A DNA stretch of 64,000 nucleotides from Sphingomonas telluris (GTDB taxonomy: Bacteria; Pseudomonadota; Alphaproteobacteria; Sphingomonadales; Sphingomonadaceae). The first letter of the stretch is position 1. The number at the start of each line of letters is the position of its first letter. Shown here in pieces: positions 35,699-44,679 of this stretch. The position numbers were made by a program, and so were the translations under genes. The stretch is from assembly GCF_022568775.1 (NCBI RefSeq), contig NZ_JAKZHW010000001.1, positions 868,001-932,000 of the forward strand, in the 5' to 3' direction. The notes under the pieces were generated by a model. That model did not search any database. It saw only the letters and a list, made by a program, of their open reading frames with translations, and was not told the DNA's origin.

Positions 35699-36046
35699 AT
35701 GCCAACGCGTAAACCCCGTGTGAACGTCGTCGTCACCGAGGAACAACACGCGCTCCTCTTCGAGCTAGCGCGCCTTGATCCCGCCTCCGTGCCGTCGGCC
35801 TCGGCCTTCCTGCGCACTATGCTTGATCAGGTGACGCCCCTCCTTCGTAAAACAGTGCCGCTTATGCGCGCCGCTGCGGAGGAGCTGGACATGCATCGTA
35901 GCGATGCACGCGAGAAACTGCGCGGTCCGCTCGCGGAACTCCTACGGGAAATGGATCAGCTGGATTTGTTGGACGCGGCACCTGGCGCGCCCGAACCGCA
36001 GCGCAGCGAGGACGGACGCGCCAAGCGCCGCGCACCGCGCAAATGA
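35699..36046 (+). CDS. Ribbon-helix-helix DNA-binding protein
   Basis: A 115-residue protein. The N-terminal part (KPRVNVVVTEEQHALLFELA, then SVPSASAFLRTMLDQV) has the beta strand and two helices of a CopG/Arc-type ribbon-helix-helix domain; the rest is helical and ends in a basic tail (KRRAPRK). The ATG at 35699 is preferred over a GTG at 35681. Its stop overlaps the ATG at 36043 that starts the rep frame (ATGA), so in the circular element it would lead a two-gene operon with rep, probably as its copy-control or regulator. That role is inferred. Confidence 0.65.
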   Translation: MPTRKPRVNVVVTEEQHALLFELARLDPASVPSASAFLRTMLDQVTPLLRKTVPLMRAAAEELDMHRSDAREKLRGPLAELLREMDQLDLLDAAPGAPEPQRSEDGRAKRRAPRK

Positions 36047-36149
36047 CGTACACAGCTACCGAGGTAGGCGGAGCCGACCCCCATACTCTAATAGGGGGGT
36101 CTACCCCCCCCGAGGGGGCTCATCTCGCCCCAGCTATTGAGAGAGGTAG
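36043..36149 (+). CDS. 5' part of the split rep gene
   Basis: The ATG at 36043 begins MTYTATEVGGADPHTLIGG and runs in frame into the 17-bp repeat (STYYHT). At the left junction the same repeat is read in the same frame (TYYHT, then CAPIVGVDA). Joining 36043-36149 to 32422-33298 gives 984 nt, exactly 328 codons with the stop. Here the frame instead continues across the right junction into mazG. The assignment to rep rests on this frame match and on the overlap with the ribbon-helix-helix gene. Confidence 0.65.
36094..36118. other. G6/C8/G5 homopolymer hairpin within rep start
   Basis: GGGGGG (36094-36099), TCTA, CCCCCCCC (36104-36111), GA, GGGGG (36114-36118): the C-run can pair with either G-run. 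It lies in the coding start of rep, 32 bp before the attachment repeat. Rep_trans plasmids of the pT181 type have their nicking hairpin inside rep, so this may be the origin; the runs could also slip. Confidence 0.4.
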
Positions 36150-36166
36150 TACATATTATCATACTT
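36150..36166. repeat. Right attachment repeat (attR half-site)
   Basis: TACATATTATCATACTT, identical to 32422-32438. Only the centre and the XerC-like arm of the dif-like site are kept; the bases before it (GAGAGAGGTAG) do not resemble the XerD arm. CTX-type phages show the same pattern of one good and one degenerate arm. Confidence 0.65.
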
Positions 36167-36204
36167 CCGGATATGAGAGACGCATCGCTTTCCGGAGACC
36201 CCAG

Positions 36205-36957
36205 GTGACCCTGGATCGGCTGGTTGCCATCATGAAGCGGCTTCGCGACCCCAAGACCGGTTGCGAATGGGACAGCGTGCAGACCTTCTCGACGATCGCG
36301 CCGTACACGATCGAGGAAGCCTATGAGGTGGCCGACGCGATCGCGCGCGACGACATGGACGCGCTCGCGGATGAGCTTGGCGATCTGCAGCTCCAGGTCG
36401 TCTTTCACTCGCGCATGGCCGAAGAAGCCGGCAAGTTTACGCTCGAAGATGTCCTCGATCGCATCTGCGACAAGATGGAACGACGCCACCCGCACATCTT
36501 CGGCGATGCGGAGCATGGCGGCCATCATCTGTGGGAAATCATCAAGGCCGAGGAACGCTCGGCCAACCCGGACAAGAGCGCATTGGCCGGTGTGGCGTTG
36601 GCGCTGCCGGCCCTGGAACGTGCAGCGAAGCTTCAACGACGGGCAGCCCGCGTTGGCTTCGACTGGCCAAATGCGACGGGCCCACGCGCGAAGATCGACG
36701 AGGAACTGGCCGAACTGGAGCGAGAAAGCGATCACCCACGGATGCTGGAAGAGATGGGAGACCTTCTTTTCGCCGTCGTGAACCTCGCACGGCATCTTAA
36801 CATTGAACCCGAAGCCGCTCTGCGTGAGGCCAATCGAAAGTTCGAGCGGCGTTTCCGCACCATCGAGCAGGCGCCCGGCTTCGCAGACCTGTCTCTCGAG
36901 GAAAAAGAACAGCTTTGGCAGCAGGCCAAGGCCGCTCAGGCGGACTCGGTCGCCTGA
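36205..36957 (+). CDS. mazG: Nucleoside triphosphate pyrophosphohydrolase MazG
   Basis: A 250-residue house-cleaning enzyme that hydrolyses NTPs to NMP and pyrophosphate. Two MazG domains are visible: IEEAYEVADAIARDDMDALA with ELGDLQLQVVFH, and later DEELAELERES with MLEEMGDLLFAVVNLARH; both hold the Glu/Asp metal ligands. The GTG at 36205 (VTLDRLVAIMKRLRDP) matches the family start and has CGGAGA upstream. The frame is open to 36043 in the integrated element, so a 304-residue fusion could also be made. The 3' end overlaps hflX by 22 bp. Confidence 0.92.
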   Translation: MTLDRLVAIMKRLRDPKTGCEWDSVQTFSTIAPYTIEEAYEVADAIARDDMDALADELGDLQLQVVFHSRMAEEAGKFTLEDVLDRICDKMERRHPHIFGDAEHGGHHLWEIIKAEERSANPDKSALAGVALALPALERAAKLQRRAARVGFDWPNATGPRAKIDEELAELERESDHPRMLEEMGDLLFAVVNLARHLNIEPEAALREANRKFERRFRTIEQAPGFADLSLEEKEQLWQQAKAAQADSVA

Positions 36958-38237
36958 AAACGCGCCCAATTGTCGGGCGACAGGCGCACGGAAAGCTCTA
37001 GCTGGTCTCCATCCATACGCTGCTCGATCACCTCGCCGCGGGAATGGAGCCAGGCCAGCCGGCTTCCTTCGGCAGGGTTCAGGCGGATGCGATGAATTTC
37101 GGTGCCGCGCTGAAGAACCTGGGCAACCCGCTCGCGCAGGTGATCCACGCCCCAGCCCGTTATCGCTGAGATCGGCACGACATTTTCTCGTCTATCGGCC
37201 TCCGCCAGCAGCGCCTGCCGCTCATCGTCCTTGAGAAGATCGATCTTATTCCAGGCTTCGAGACGCTGCGGCCCCTCGCCCTCGTCAATCCCGAGCGATT
37301 TCAGCACGTCTTCAACGTCTTCGGCCTGCGCGTCCCGATCCGGATGCGCCATGTCGCGCACGTGGATCAGCACGTCGGCCGACGCGACCTCCTCCAGGGT
37401 AGCTCGGAATGCAGCGATCAACTCCGTCGGCAGGTCGGAAACGAACCCAACCGTGTCGGACAGGATCGCCTTGTCGAAGCCCGGAATCCGCACGTTGCGC
37501 ATCGTCGGGTCGAGCGTGGCGAACAGCATGTCCTCGGCAAGTACGCCATCGCCCGTCAGATAATTGAAAAGCGTCGACTTCCCAGCGTTCGTGTATCCGA
37601 CTAGCGCAATGACCGGCCACGGAGCGCGCTGCCTTCGGCCGCGATGCAGTGCGCGGGTGCGCTTTACTTGCTCCAGTTCGCGCCGAATGCGGGCCATCCG
37701 GTCGCGGATGAGCCGACGGTCGGCCTCGATCTGCGTTTCACCAGGACCTCCGAGGAAGCCGAAACCGCCGCGCTGCCGTTCGAGGTGGGTCCAGGTCCTG
37801 ACCAGGCGTCCCGCCTGATAGTCCAGATGGGCCAGCTCGACCTGCAGCCGCCCTTCCGCGGTGGCTGCGCGTTCGCCGAAAATCTCTAGGATCAGGCTGG
37901 TCCGGTCGATGACCTTCGCCTTGACCTCTTCTTCCAGCGACTTCTGCTGGACCGGCGTCAGCTGCGCATCGACGATGAGAAGCCCCGCTTCATTCTCGCG
38001 CGCGGCCTCGGCGATCTCCTCCACCTGACCCTTTCCGAGCAAGGTCGCAGGCCGGATTTGGCGCAGGCGAAAGGCGCGTTTCGCGATGACATCGAGACCG
38101 ATCGCCCTCGCCAATCCCTCGGCCTCGTCCAGTCGAGCCTCTGTCGAGCGGCGTGCGCCCTCCCCTACTCTCTCGGGGACGACGACGAGCGCCCGTTCGC
38201 CGCGAGTGACGTCATTGTTCGGATCGTAGAAGGTCAC
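36936..38237 (-). CDS. hflX: GTPase HflX
   Basis: A 433-residue ribosome-associated GTPase that splits stalled ribosomes under stress. G1 is [18 protein letters not shown]3 [10 protein letters not shown], and G4 AWNKIDLL. The N-terminal HflX domain has [17 protein letters not shown] and [15 protein letters not shown]. It follows hfq with a 4-bp overlap, the conserved hfq-hflX order of alphaproteobacteria. Confidence 0.94.
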   Translation of the reverse strand: MTFYDPNNDVTRGERALVVVPERVGEGARRSTEARLDEAEGLARAIGLDVIAKRAFRLRQIRPATLLGKGQVEEIAEAARENEAGLLIVDAQLTPVQQKSLEEEVKAKVIDRTSLILEIFGERAATAEGRLQVELAHLDYQAGRLVRTWTHLERQRGGFGFLGGPGETQIEADRRLIRDRMARIRRELEQVKRTRALHRGRRQRAPWPVIALVGYTNAGKSTLFNYLTGDGVLAEDMLFATLDPTMRNVRIPGFDKAILSDTVGFVSDLPTELIAAFRATLEEVASADVLIHVRDMAHPDRDAQAEDVEDVLKSLGIDEGEGPQRLEAWNKIDLLKDDERQALLAEADRRENVVPISAITGWGVDHLRERVAQVLQRGTEIHRIRLNPAEGSRLAWLHSRGEVIEQRMDGDQLELSVRLSPDNWARFQATESA

Positions 38238-38728
38238 GCGTCTTCCTCATGGGGTCCGCCGCCTTCCCCCAGATCGAGGGCGTGCGGCGGTTGCAGCGTC
38301 GAAATCGCATGCTTGTAGACGAGTTGAAGCTGCTCATCGCGCTCGAGGATCACGCAGAACTGATCGAAGCCTGCCACATGACCCTGCAGCATCACGCCGT
38401 TTACCAGGAAGAGCGTCATCGCCGCCTGCTCGCGAGCAGCTGCCGCGAGAAACACGTCCTGCAGGCCTGCGCGGGAACCGCCTGGCGCAGGTGCAGCAAA
38501 ATCCTTCACCACATCGAGCGGTGGGCGCTGCGGCATGATGGTGGAGATCGCATGCTTGTAGATGAGCTGGGAGGATGAATCGCGGCGCAGCAGCATGGAA
38601 AAGGCGTCAAACCAGGTAATTACGCCCTGAAGCTTCACGCCCTTCACAAGAAACACCGTCGCCGGCGACTTCGATTTGCGAACGCTGTTCAGGAATTGGT
38701 CCTGCAGGCTTAGCGGCTTGTCCGGCAT
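38234..38728 (-). CDS. hfq: RNA chaperone Hfq, tandem two-domain form
   Basis: A 164-residue protein with two Hfq (Sm) domains in tandem. Domain 1 has [11 protein letters not shown] at 27-37 and YKHAIST at 57-63; domain 2 has [11 protein letters not shown] at 108-118 and YKHAIST at 138-144. Ordinary Hfq is about 80-100 residues and forms a hexamer; a double-domain chain could build the ring from three chains. Domain 1 keeps the N-terminal [19 protein letters not shown]; domain 2 is more divergent ([20 protein letters not shown]). It lies between ntrX and hflX, the usual place, so it is the main hfq gene. Confidence 0.95.
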   Translation of the reverse strand: MPDKPLSLQDQFLNSVRKSKSPATVFLVKGVKLQGVITWFDAFSMLLRRDSSSQLIYKHAISTIMPQRPPLDVVKDFAAPAPGGSRAGLQDVFLAAAAREQAAMTLFLVNGVMLQGHVAGFDQFCVILERDEQLQLVYKHAISTLQPPHALDLGEGGGPHEEDA

Positions 38729-38740
38729 GCTTCTCCCGGC

Positions 38741-40126
38741 TCACTCTTCTCCGTCGCGTTTGTCGGCGATGCCGAGAGCCTTGAGCTTCCGGTGCAGCGC
38801 CGACCTTTCCATGCCGATGAACGATGCCGTTCGCGAGATGTTGCCGGAGAAGCGACGGATCTGGATTTTCAGATACTCACGCTCGAAGGACTCGCGAGCT
38901 TCCCTCAGCGGACTGCCCATGATCGTCAGGGTCGCGCTCGACATGCCCACGGAACCCTGGTTGTCGATCACTTCGCTAGGAAGCAGATCGACATCGATGG
39001 AGGACACGCGATCGCCGGGCGCAAGGATGATCGTGCGCTCGATGATGTTCTTGAGCTGGCGCACGTTCCCGGGCCAGTCATGCGCCTGTAGCGCGGCAAT
39101 CGCTTCGTCCGAGAATGTGGGAGGCGGAATGCGCCGGTCGACGGCGAAGCGCGTCAGGAAGTGGTTCGCAAGCTCCGCAATGTCCTCCCGGCGCTCACGT
39201 AGCGCCGGGATCCGAACCGGAACGACGTTCAGGCGGTAATAGAGGTCCTCGCGGAACCGGCCCTCGGTGATCTCGTCCGCGAGATTGCGCGACGTGGCCG
39301 ACAGCACGCGCACGTCGACCTTGATCGGGCGCTGCCCGCCGACGCGGTGATAGCTCTGGTCGGTCAGGACTCGCAAGATCTTCGCCTGCGTCGTCAGCGG
39401 CATGTCCGCGATCTCGTCGAGGAACAAGGTGCCGCCATGCGCCTGTTCCAGCAGGCCTGGGCGCGCAACACCGTCCGCCTCGCTGCCGAAGAGCTCTTCC
39501 TCGACGCGATCCGGGCTCATCATGGCCGCGGAAACGACGATGAAGGGCGCTCTCGCACGCGGGCTCCACTGGTGGATCATGCGCGCGGCGATTTCCTTGC
39601 CGACGCCTGCGGGCCCGGTGATCAGGACACGGCTTCCGGTCGGCGCCACACGCTTCAGCGTGGCACGGACATTGTTTATGGCGACGGACGTTCCGTCGAG
39701 CTGGTCGTCGTGACCGACCTGCTGGCGCAGCGTCTCATTCTCGCGACGAAGACGATCTGTTTCGGTCGCGCGGGCGACGAGATGGACGAGGCGCTCGGCC
39801 TCGAACGGCTTTTCGATGAAGTCGACGGCGCCTTCACGGATAGCCGCAACGGCGGTGTCGAGATTGCCGTGGCCCGAGATCATCAGCACCGGCAGACTCG
39901 GATCGCGGCGCTTCACCTCCTGCAGCATCTCGAGCCCATCCATCCGCGAGCCCTGCAGCCATACGTCGAGAAGCACGAGCGAGGGCCGGCGGTCCTCGAT
40001 CGCGTCGAGCGCCGACGTGCTGTCGGCCGCGGCGCGAACCGCATAGCCCTCGTCTTCCAGGACTCCGCTCACCAATTCGCGGATGTCCGCCTCATCGTCC
40101 ACAACCAGCACTTCAAGCGCCATCAA
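38741..40126 (-). CDS. ntrX: Response regulator NtrX
   Basis: A 461-residue response regulator. The receiver has the phospho-acceptor Asp in LVLLDVWLQGSRMDG; the AAA+ domain has GPAGVGKEIAARMI and the Walker B GGTLFLDEIADMPL; a Fis-type helix-turn-helix is at the end (GNISRTASFIGMERSALHRK). The GAFTGA loop that contacts sigma-54 is not present: the region reads FGSEADGVARPGLLEQ. So it probably acts without sigma-54, as reported for some NtrX proteins. It overlaps ntrY by 14 bp and is partner to it, in nitrogen, redox or envelope control. Confidence 0.93.
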   Translation of the reverse strand: MMALEVLVVDDEADIRELVSGVLEDEGYAVRAAADSTSALDAIEDRRPSLVLLDVWLQGSRMDGLEMLQEVKRRDPSLPVLMISGHGNLDTAVAAIREGAVDFIEKPFEAERLVHLVARATETDRLRRENETLRQQVGHDDQLDGTSVAINNVRATLKRVAPTGSRVLITGPAGVGKEIAARMIHQWSPRARAPFIVVSAAMMSPDRVEEELFGSEADGVARPGLLEQAHGGTLFLDEIADMPLTTQAKILRVLTDQSYHRVGGQRPIKVDVRVLSATSRNLADEITEGRFREDLYYRLNVVPVRIPALRERREDIAELANHFLTRFAVDRRIPPPTFSDEAIAALQAHDWPGNVRQLKNIIERTIILAPGDRVSSIDVDLLPSEVIDNQGSVGMSSATLTIMGSPLREARESFEREYLKIQIRRFSGNISRTASFIGMERSALHRKLKALGIADKRDGEE

Positions 40127-42410
40127 CTACTCCACCGTCGCTGTCGCCCTGTTGATCCCCACCCGCATCCGCTTCGGCTAGCGGCGCGGCATCATGCGTT
40201 TCCAGACCGGAAAGCCGTTCGGCATCGAAGGCGATGCGCACATGCGTGCCGCCCCCTGGCCGATCCAGGAACGCAATCTCGCCGAGGTGCTCCTCGACGA
40301 TCTTCTTGACGATCGCGAGGCCTAGCCCCGTGCCGCGGACCCGCGTCGTCATATAAGGTTCCGTCAGCCGCTCCCGGTCCTCCGGAAGGCCGACGCCCGT
40401 GTCGGTCACGTCGATGACCAACTGCCCCTCTTCGTAGTGCAGCTTGAGCTCGACGCGATCGCCGGCGAGGCTGTGCTCGCCGCGGCTCCGCCTGGCCTCA
40501 ATGGCTTCCACGGCGTTCTTCACCACGTTGCTGAGCGCCTGGCCCAGTTGCCGCCGGTCGGAGACCATCTTGAACTCGCCCTGCTGCGGCTGAAGCGCGA
40601 ACGTAATCCCAGGATGTGCGACTTCGTGAAGGAAGAGCGCCTGGCGGGCAATGTCGTAGACGTTCTCCAGCCGGAAGATCGGCTTGGGCATGCGCGCGAA
40701 GTTCGAAAACTCGTCGACCATCCTGCGAAGGTCGCCGACCTGCCGCACGATGGTGCCCGTCAGTCGTTCGAACGTCTCTGAATCCGACGAAATTTCCTTG
40801 CCGAAGCGACGCTGGAGCCGCTCGGCGGCAAGCTGGATCGGCGTAAGCGGATTCTTGATCTCATGCGCGATGCGCCGCGCGATGTCCGACCATGCCGCGC
40901 GCCGTTGGTCGCTGAGCTGGTCTGTGATGTCGTCGAAGGTGATGACCGCGCCACCCTCGTAGCGGACGCGCTTCACCGCGAGCGTGCGCTGGCCCGTACC
41001 AGCGATGACCGAAACGTCCGCCTCGCGTTGTTCGCCCAGCATGAACTCGTCGAGTTCCGAGGTGACGTCAGCCAGCGCGACGCCCTCGAGCGGCTCTTGC
41101 TCGTGCTGCAGAAGGCTTTCGGCCGAACGGTTGATGAGCAGGATGCGGTTGCTCGCATCGAGCGCGATCACGCCAGCGGTAACGCTGGAAAGGACTGCCT
41201 CGGTAAACGCGCGCCGCGCCTCGAGCTGGGTGTTCGCCGACCGGAGAGCGCCGGTCTGCTCTTCCAGGCGTCCGGACATGCGGTTGAATGCGCTCGCCAG
41301 AGTCTGGATCTCATCCTCGGTCTTGGTGGCCTTCACCCTAGCCGAGAAGTCGCCTTCCTCGATCCGCCCGGCGGCCGTCACCAGCTGACCGAGCGGACGA
41401 ACGAGGCGATCCGCCATCTTCAAGGCAGCAAGGATCGCGAGGCCAACGATGACGAGCGCACCAAGCAGCAGAGCGGCATTGAACCTGAATTGATTGATCC
41501 GCGATCGGGCGAGCAGCGATTGGTAGTCCCCGAGCACCTCGTTGGCGCGGTTGATCTGCAATGCAATCTCGGGGTCTACGTGCCGCGCGACGTAGAGGAA
41601 GCTGTTGGGACCGTAGTTCAGCCGGGTCAGGACCGAGATGCGGTCGGGCGTTCCCACATCCACCACTTGGTCGGGCGGAGCATTCTTCAGCTTCGTGACG
41701 GCGGCGTTGATCCGCTTGTCGTTGATCATGCCGTCGTAGCCGTTGACGACGCCGAATGTTTGAACCTGTCCGTTGGGGCGAATCTCAAGGATCGCCGCCT
41801 CGTTCAGCGAGCGAAGATAGACCTGATACGCGAGTGCTTCATTGAAGCGAGGGTCGTCCTGCGTAACCTTCTGCAACATCTCCGCCACGTTGCCCGACAT
41901 CGCCGTTGCTTCGGCGCCTACCCGGCCAAGCTCGTAACGATAGGTCGCCCGTGCGACCTGAACCGTGTTCTCCAGCATGCTGCGCGCCCGGTCGGAGAAC
42001 CAGAACTCTAGCCCGCTCTGGAAGAGCAGCGATGCGAAGATCACGACGAAGACGGTCGGAACGGACGCCAGCACCGAGAACAAGGTAACCAGCCGCGCGT
42101 GCAGCCGACCGCTTCCGAGGCCTTCGCGCGCTGCCCGATACCGAGCGACCCTGCGCGAATAAAGGACCATCAGCGCAATCGCCGGGATCAGGTTCGCGAC
42201 GAGGAGGACCGCAATAAGTGGCGGCGATAGCAACGAGCCAGGCTCCGCCGTTCGCCTCAGCACCCAGAAACTGAACGCCACTGTGGCAATGAGGACTGCC
42301 GCGACGCCCCACGTCGCATAGCGCGACACCCTGCCGTTCGCCCGGTTACGAGCGAGCCAGTCTGAGAGCGAGCTATTGTTCAATCGCGATTCGGCGGCAG
42401 GCGCGTCCAC
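40113..42410 (-). CDS. ntrY: Sensor histidine kinase NtrY
   Basis: A 765-residue membrane kinase. Three or more N-terminal membrane segments (TWGVAAVLIATVAFSFWVL, LIAVLLVANLIPAIALMVLY, LVTLFSVLASVPTVFVVIF) are followed by an extracytoplasmic part, another segment near LLLGALVIVGLAILAAL, a HAMP linker, a PAS domain (AVLSSVTAGVIALDASNRIL), HisKA (RRIAHEIKNPLTPIQLAAER, phospho-His in AHEI) and the ATPase end (DVTDTGVGLPEDRERL, GTGLGLAIVKKIV). It is the partner of NtrX; the gene follows dusB by 62 bp with no ntrB or ntrC between them. Confidence 0.94.
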   Translation of the reverse strand: MDAPAAESRLNNSSLSDWLARNRANGRVSRYATWGVAAVLIATVAFSFWVLRRTAEPGSLLSPPLIAVLLVANLIPAIALMVLYSRRVARYRAAREGLGSGRLHARLVTLFSVLASVPTVFVVIFASLLFQSGLEFWFSDRARSMLENTVQVARATYRYELGRVGAEATAMSGNVAEMLQKVTQDDPRFNEALAYQVYLRSLNEAAILEIRPNGQVQTFGVVNGYDGMINDKRINAAVTKLKNAPPDQVVDVGTPDRISVLTRLNYGPNSFLYVARHVDPEIALQINRANEVLGDYQSLLARSRINQFRFNAALLLGALVIVGLAILAALKMADRLVRPLGQLVTAAGRIEEGDFSARVKATKTEDEIQTLASAFNRMSGRLEEQTGALRSANTQLEARRAFTEAVLSSVTAGVIALDASNRILLINRSAESLLQHEQEPLEGVALADVTSELDEFMLGEQREADVSVIAGTGQRTLAVKRVRYEGGAVITFDDITDQLSDQRRAAWSDIARRIAHEIKNPLTPIQLAAERLQRRFGKEISSDSETFERLTGTIVRQVGDLRRMVDEFSNFARMPKPIFRLENVYDIARQALFLHEVAHPGITFALQPQQGEFKMVSDRRQLGQALSNVVKNAVEAIEARRSRGEHSLAGDRVELKLHYEEGQLVIDVTDTGVGLPEDRERLTEPYMTTRVRGTGLGLAIVKKIVEEHLGEIAFLDRPGGGTHVRIAFDAERLSGLETHDAAPLAEADAGGDQQGDSDGGVVDGA

Positions 42411-42472
42411 GCGCTCGGCCTAGCACGGTAGTTGCACGAAAAACACAGTAGCTGATGCGTTGCCGCTGTTTT

Positions 42473-43471
42473 TCACGCCGCAGCGCGCGAGAGCCATGGC
42501 GAATAGAATTCGCGCAGCATGGAGACGACGGTCGCCGGGTCGTCCCGCTGGTTGATCTTATTACGAAGGTCAGCCGATCCCGGCAGGCCCTTAGTGTACC
42601 AGCCGATGTGCTTGCGAGCGAGATTGACGCCTGTGTGCGTGCCGTAGAGCGAGAGCATCTCGTCATACTGCTCGAGCATCGTCGTCAGCTGTTCGTCGAG
42701 GTCCGGGTCGGGTTTGGCCCCTCCCCCGCAAAGCGCTGACATCGTCTGGCCGAGAAGCCACGGCTTTCCGTAGGCGCCGCGACCGATCATCACGCCGTCG
42801 GCGCCCGATTGCTCAAGCGCCGTTTGAGCGTCCTCGATCGAGCAGATATCACCGTTGACGATGACCGGTACCGAGACCGCGTCCTTCACCTCGCGGACGA
42901 AGGCCCAGTCGGCGCTACCCTTATACATCTGGCACCGCGTGCGGCCGTGGACGGTGATCATCTTGATCCCAAGGTCCTCGGCGATGCGCGCAAGCTCGGG
43001 GGCATTGAGGGTGGAATTGTCCCAGCCCATGCGCATCTTGAGCGTGACCGGTACCGAAACCGCCTTCACCGTCGCATCGATCAGTGCCGAGGCAAGCGGC
43101 AAGTCCCGCATGAGCGCGGATCCAGCGTCACCGTTGACGACCTTCCGGACGGGGCAGCCCATGTTGATGTCGATGATCGCCGCGCCGCGTTGCTCATTGA
43201 GCTTTGCGGCCTCGGCCATGACGCGCGGCTCGCAACCGGCCAGCTGGAGCGACACCGGCTCTTCGATCGGGTCCCACAGCGCCTTCTGCAGCGACTGGCG
43301 CGTTTCCCGGATCATCGCCTGGCTGGCGATCATCTCGCTGACCGTGAGACCCGCCCCGAAACGCTTCACCACCCGCCGGAACGGCAAGTCGGTGACGCCC
43401 GTCATCGGCGCCAGAATCACCGGCGTGGCGATGGTCACCGGACCGATCGAGATGGGCTTCAGCACTGTCAT
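42473..43471 (-). CDS. dusB: tRNA-dihydrouridine synthase DusB
   Basis: A 332-residue FMN enzyme that reduces uridines in tRNA D-loops. Seen: [14 protein letters not shown] at the start, the catalytic Cys in [34 protein letters not shown], and [18 protein letters not shown] at 43471 ([12 protein letters not shown]) is chosen; the longer frame to 43510 lacks similarity. This is the nifR3 gene that usually leads ntrBC-ntrYX; here ntrYX follows directly. Confidence 0.94.
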   Translation of the reverse strand: MTVLKPISIGPVTIATPVILAPMTGVTDLPFRRVVKRFGAGLTVSEMIASQAMIRETRQSLQKALWDPIEEPVSLQLAGCEPRVMAEAAKLNEQRGAAIIDINMGCPVRKVVNGDAGSALMRDLPLASALIDATVKAVSVPVTLKMRMGWDNSTLNAPELARIAEDLGIKMITVHGRTRCQMYKGSADWAFVREVKDAVSVPVIVNGDICSIEDAQTALEQSGADGVMIGRGAYGKPWLLGQTMSALCGGGAKPDPDLDEQLTTMLEQYDEMLSLYGTHTGVNLARKHIGWYTKGLPGSADLRNKINQRDDPATVVSMLREFYSPWLSRAAA

Positions 43472-43536
43472 GGGTCCGGCGCATGTAGGGGAACAGCCCT
43501 TGGCGGACAAGGCGAGCCGCCCTAAGTCCCCGCGGA

Positions 43537-44679
43537 ATGTCCGTTACTGCACTCATCGTAGCCGCCGGCAAGGGCGAACGCCTGGGCGGCGACATCCCGA
43601 AGCAATACTTGCCGATCGGCGGCAAGCCGGCGCTCCGCTGGGCGGTGGAGGCACTTGCCGGCCATCCGTCGATCGACGCCGTGCGTGTGGTAGTTGGAGC
43701 TGGGCAGCAGGATCTGGCGAGCGCGGCGCTGCACGGCATGAACGTCGGCGACCCGATCGAGGGCGGTCCGGAGCGATCCGACAGCGTTCTCAACGGTCTT
43801 GAAGCGATCAGCGAAGGTGCGGTCCTGGTCCACGACGCTGCCCGGCCCTTCTGCCCGCCCGAGGTCGTCGATCGGTTGATCGCGGCCCTCGACAAGGCCG
43901 ATGGCGCGGTGCCCGTACTCGCCGTCGCCGACACGCTCGCACAAGGCGCAGCTTTCCTCGACTCTCCCGTCGACCGGAAGCGCCTCCTCCGCGTCCAGAC
44001 GCCGCAAGCCTTTCATGTGGAAGACCTAATCTATGCCTATGAGGAAGCCGGGCGAAGCGCTGCAACGGATGAGTCCACGGTCATGCTGGCTGCAGGACTG
44101 AAGGTGGCGACGGTCGAGGGCGATCCGATGCTCGAGAAGCTGACGACGCCGGGGGACTGGGCCCGAGCCGAAGCCATTCTCTCGTCTCGGCTGGTGCCGC
44201 GCACGGGCATGGGCTTCGACGTCCATGCCTTCGCTGGCGATGGGCCGATCATGCTTGGAGGGGTCGCCGTTCCGCACAGCCGCGGATTGGCGGGCCACAG
44301 CGACGCCGATGTCGTCCTGCATGCAATCACCGATGCCCTGCTGGGCGCGGGAGGTTTAGGAGACATCGGTGAGCATTTCCCGCCTTCGGATCCGCAGTGG
44401 AAGGGTGCCGCTTCGCACCTATTCCTCGCCCACACTGCTCGCCTCGTGCGCGACGGAGGCGGCATCGTCGACCATGTCGACGCGACGATCATTGCGGAGG
44501 AGCCTAAGGTGGGTCCGCATCGTTCTGCCATCCGCATGCGCGTTGCGGAGATTCTTCAATTGAAGCCGGACCAGGTGAGCATCAAGGCGACCACGACGGA
44601 GGGCCTGGGCTTCACCGGTCGCCGCGAGGGCATGGCAGCACAGGCAGTCGTCAGCATCAGGATGCCTGCAAGTGCCTGA
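43537..44679 (+). CDS. ispDF: Bifunctional IspD/IspF
   Basis: A 380-residue fusion enzyme of the MEP isoprenoid pathway. Residues 1-220: cytidylyltransferase IspD ([43 protein letters not shown]). Residues 222-380: MEcPP synthase IspF ([53 protein letters not shown]). The fusion is common in alphaproteobacteria. It starts 66 bp from the divergent dusB and overlaps the cinA-family gene by 8 bp. Confidence 0.95.
   Translation: MSVTALIVAAGKGERLGGDIPKQYLPIGGKPALRWAVEALAGHPSIDAVRVVVGAGQQDLASAALHGMNVGDPIEGGPERSDSVLNGLEAISEGAVLVHDAARPFCPPEVVDRLIAALDKADGAVPVLAVADTLAQGAAFLDSPVDRKRLLRVQTPQAFHVEDLIYAYEEAGRSAATDESTVMLAAGLKVATVEGDPMLEKLTTPGDWARAEAILSSRLVPRTGMGFDVHAFAGDGPIMLGGVAVPHSRGLAGHSDADVVLHAITDALLGAGGLGDIGEHFPPSDPQWKGAASHLFLAHTARLVRDGGGIVDHVDATIIAEEPKVGPHRSAIRMRVAEILQLKPDQVSIKATTTEGLGFTGRREGMAAQAVVSIRMPASA

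Larger units (their letters stand above)
32422..36149 (+). mobile_element. Integrated Xer-dependent element (inovirus-like or satellite)
   Basis: A 3,728-bp segment bounded by a 17-bp direct repeat that is part of a dif-like site. It carries a Rep_trans-type replication initiator, a ribbon-helix-helix gene, membrane proteins and no recombinase, as expected of elements that borrow the host XerCD (for example CTX phage and its satellites). No Zot-like assembly ATPase, coat-gene set or pIII is recognised, so it may be a satellite or a reduced phage. It lies between the protease pair and mazG, whose usual upstream region it displaces. Confidence 0.7.

Noticed and set aside
36043..36204. The ATG at 36043 as the natural mazG start
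   Set aside because: The part before 36205 comes from the integrated element and fits the start of rep; MazG similarity begins at the GTG at 36205.
40863..42011. A 382-codon + strand frame opposite ntrY
   Set aside because: Shadow of the ntrY coding sequence.
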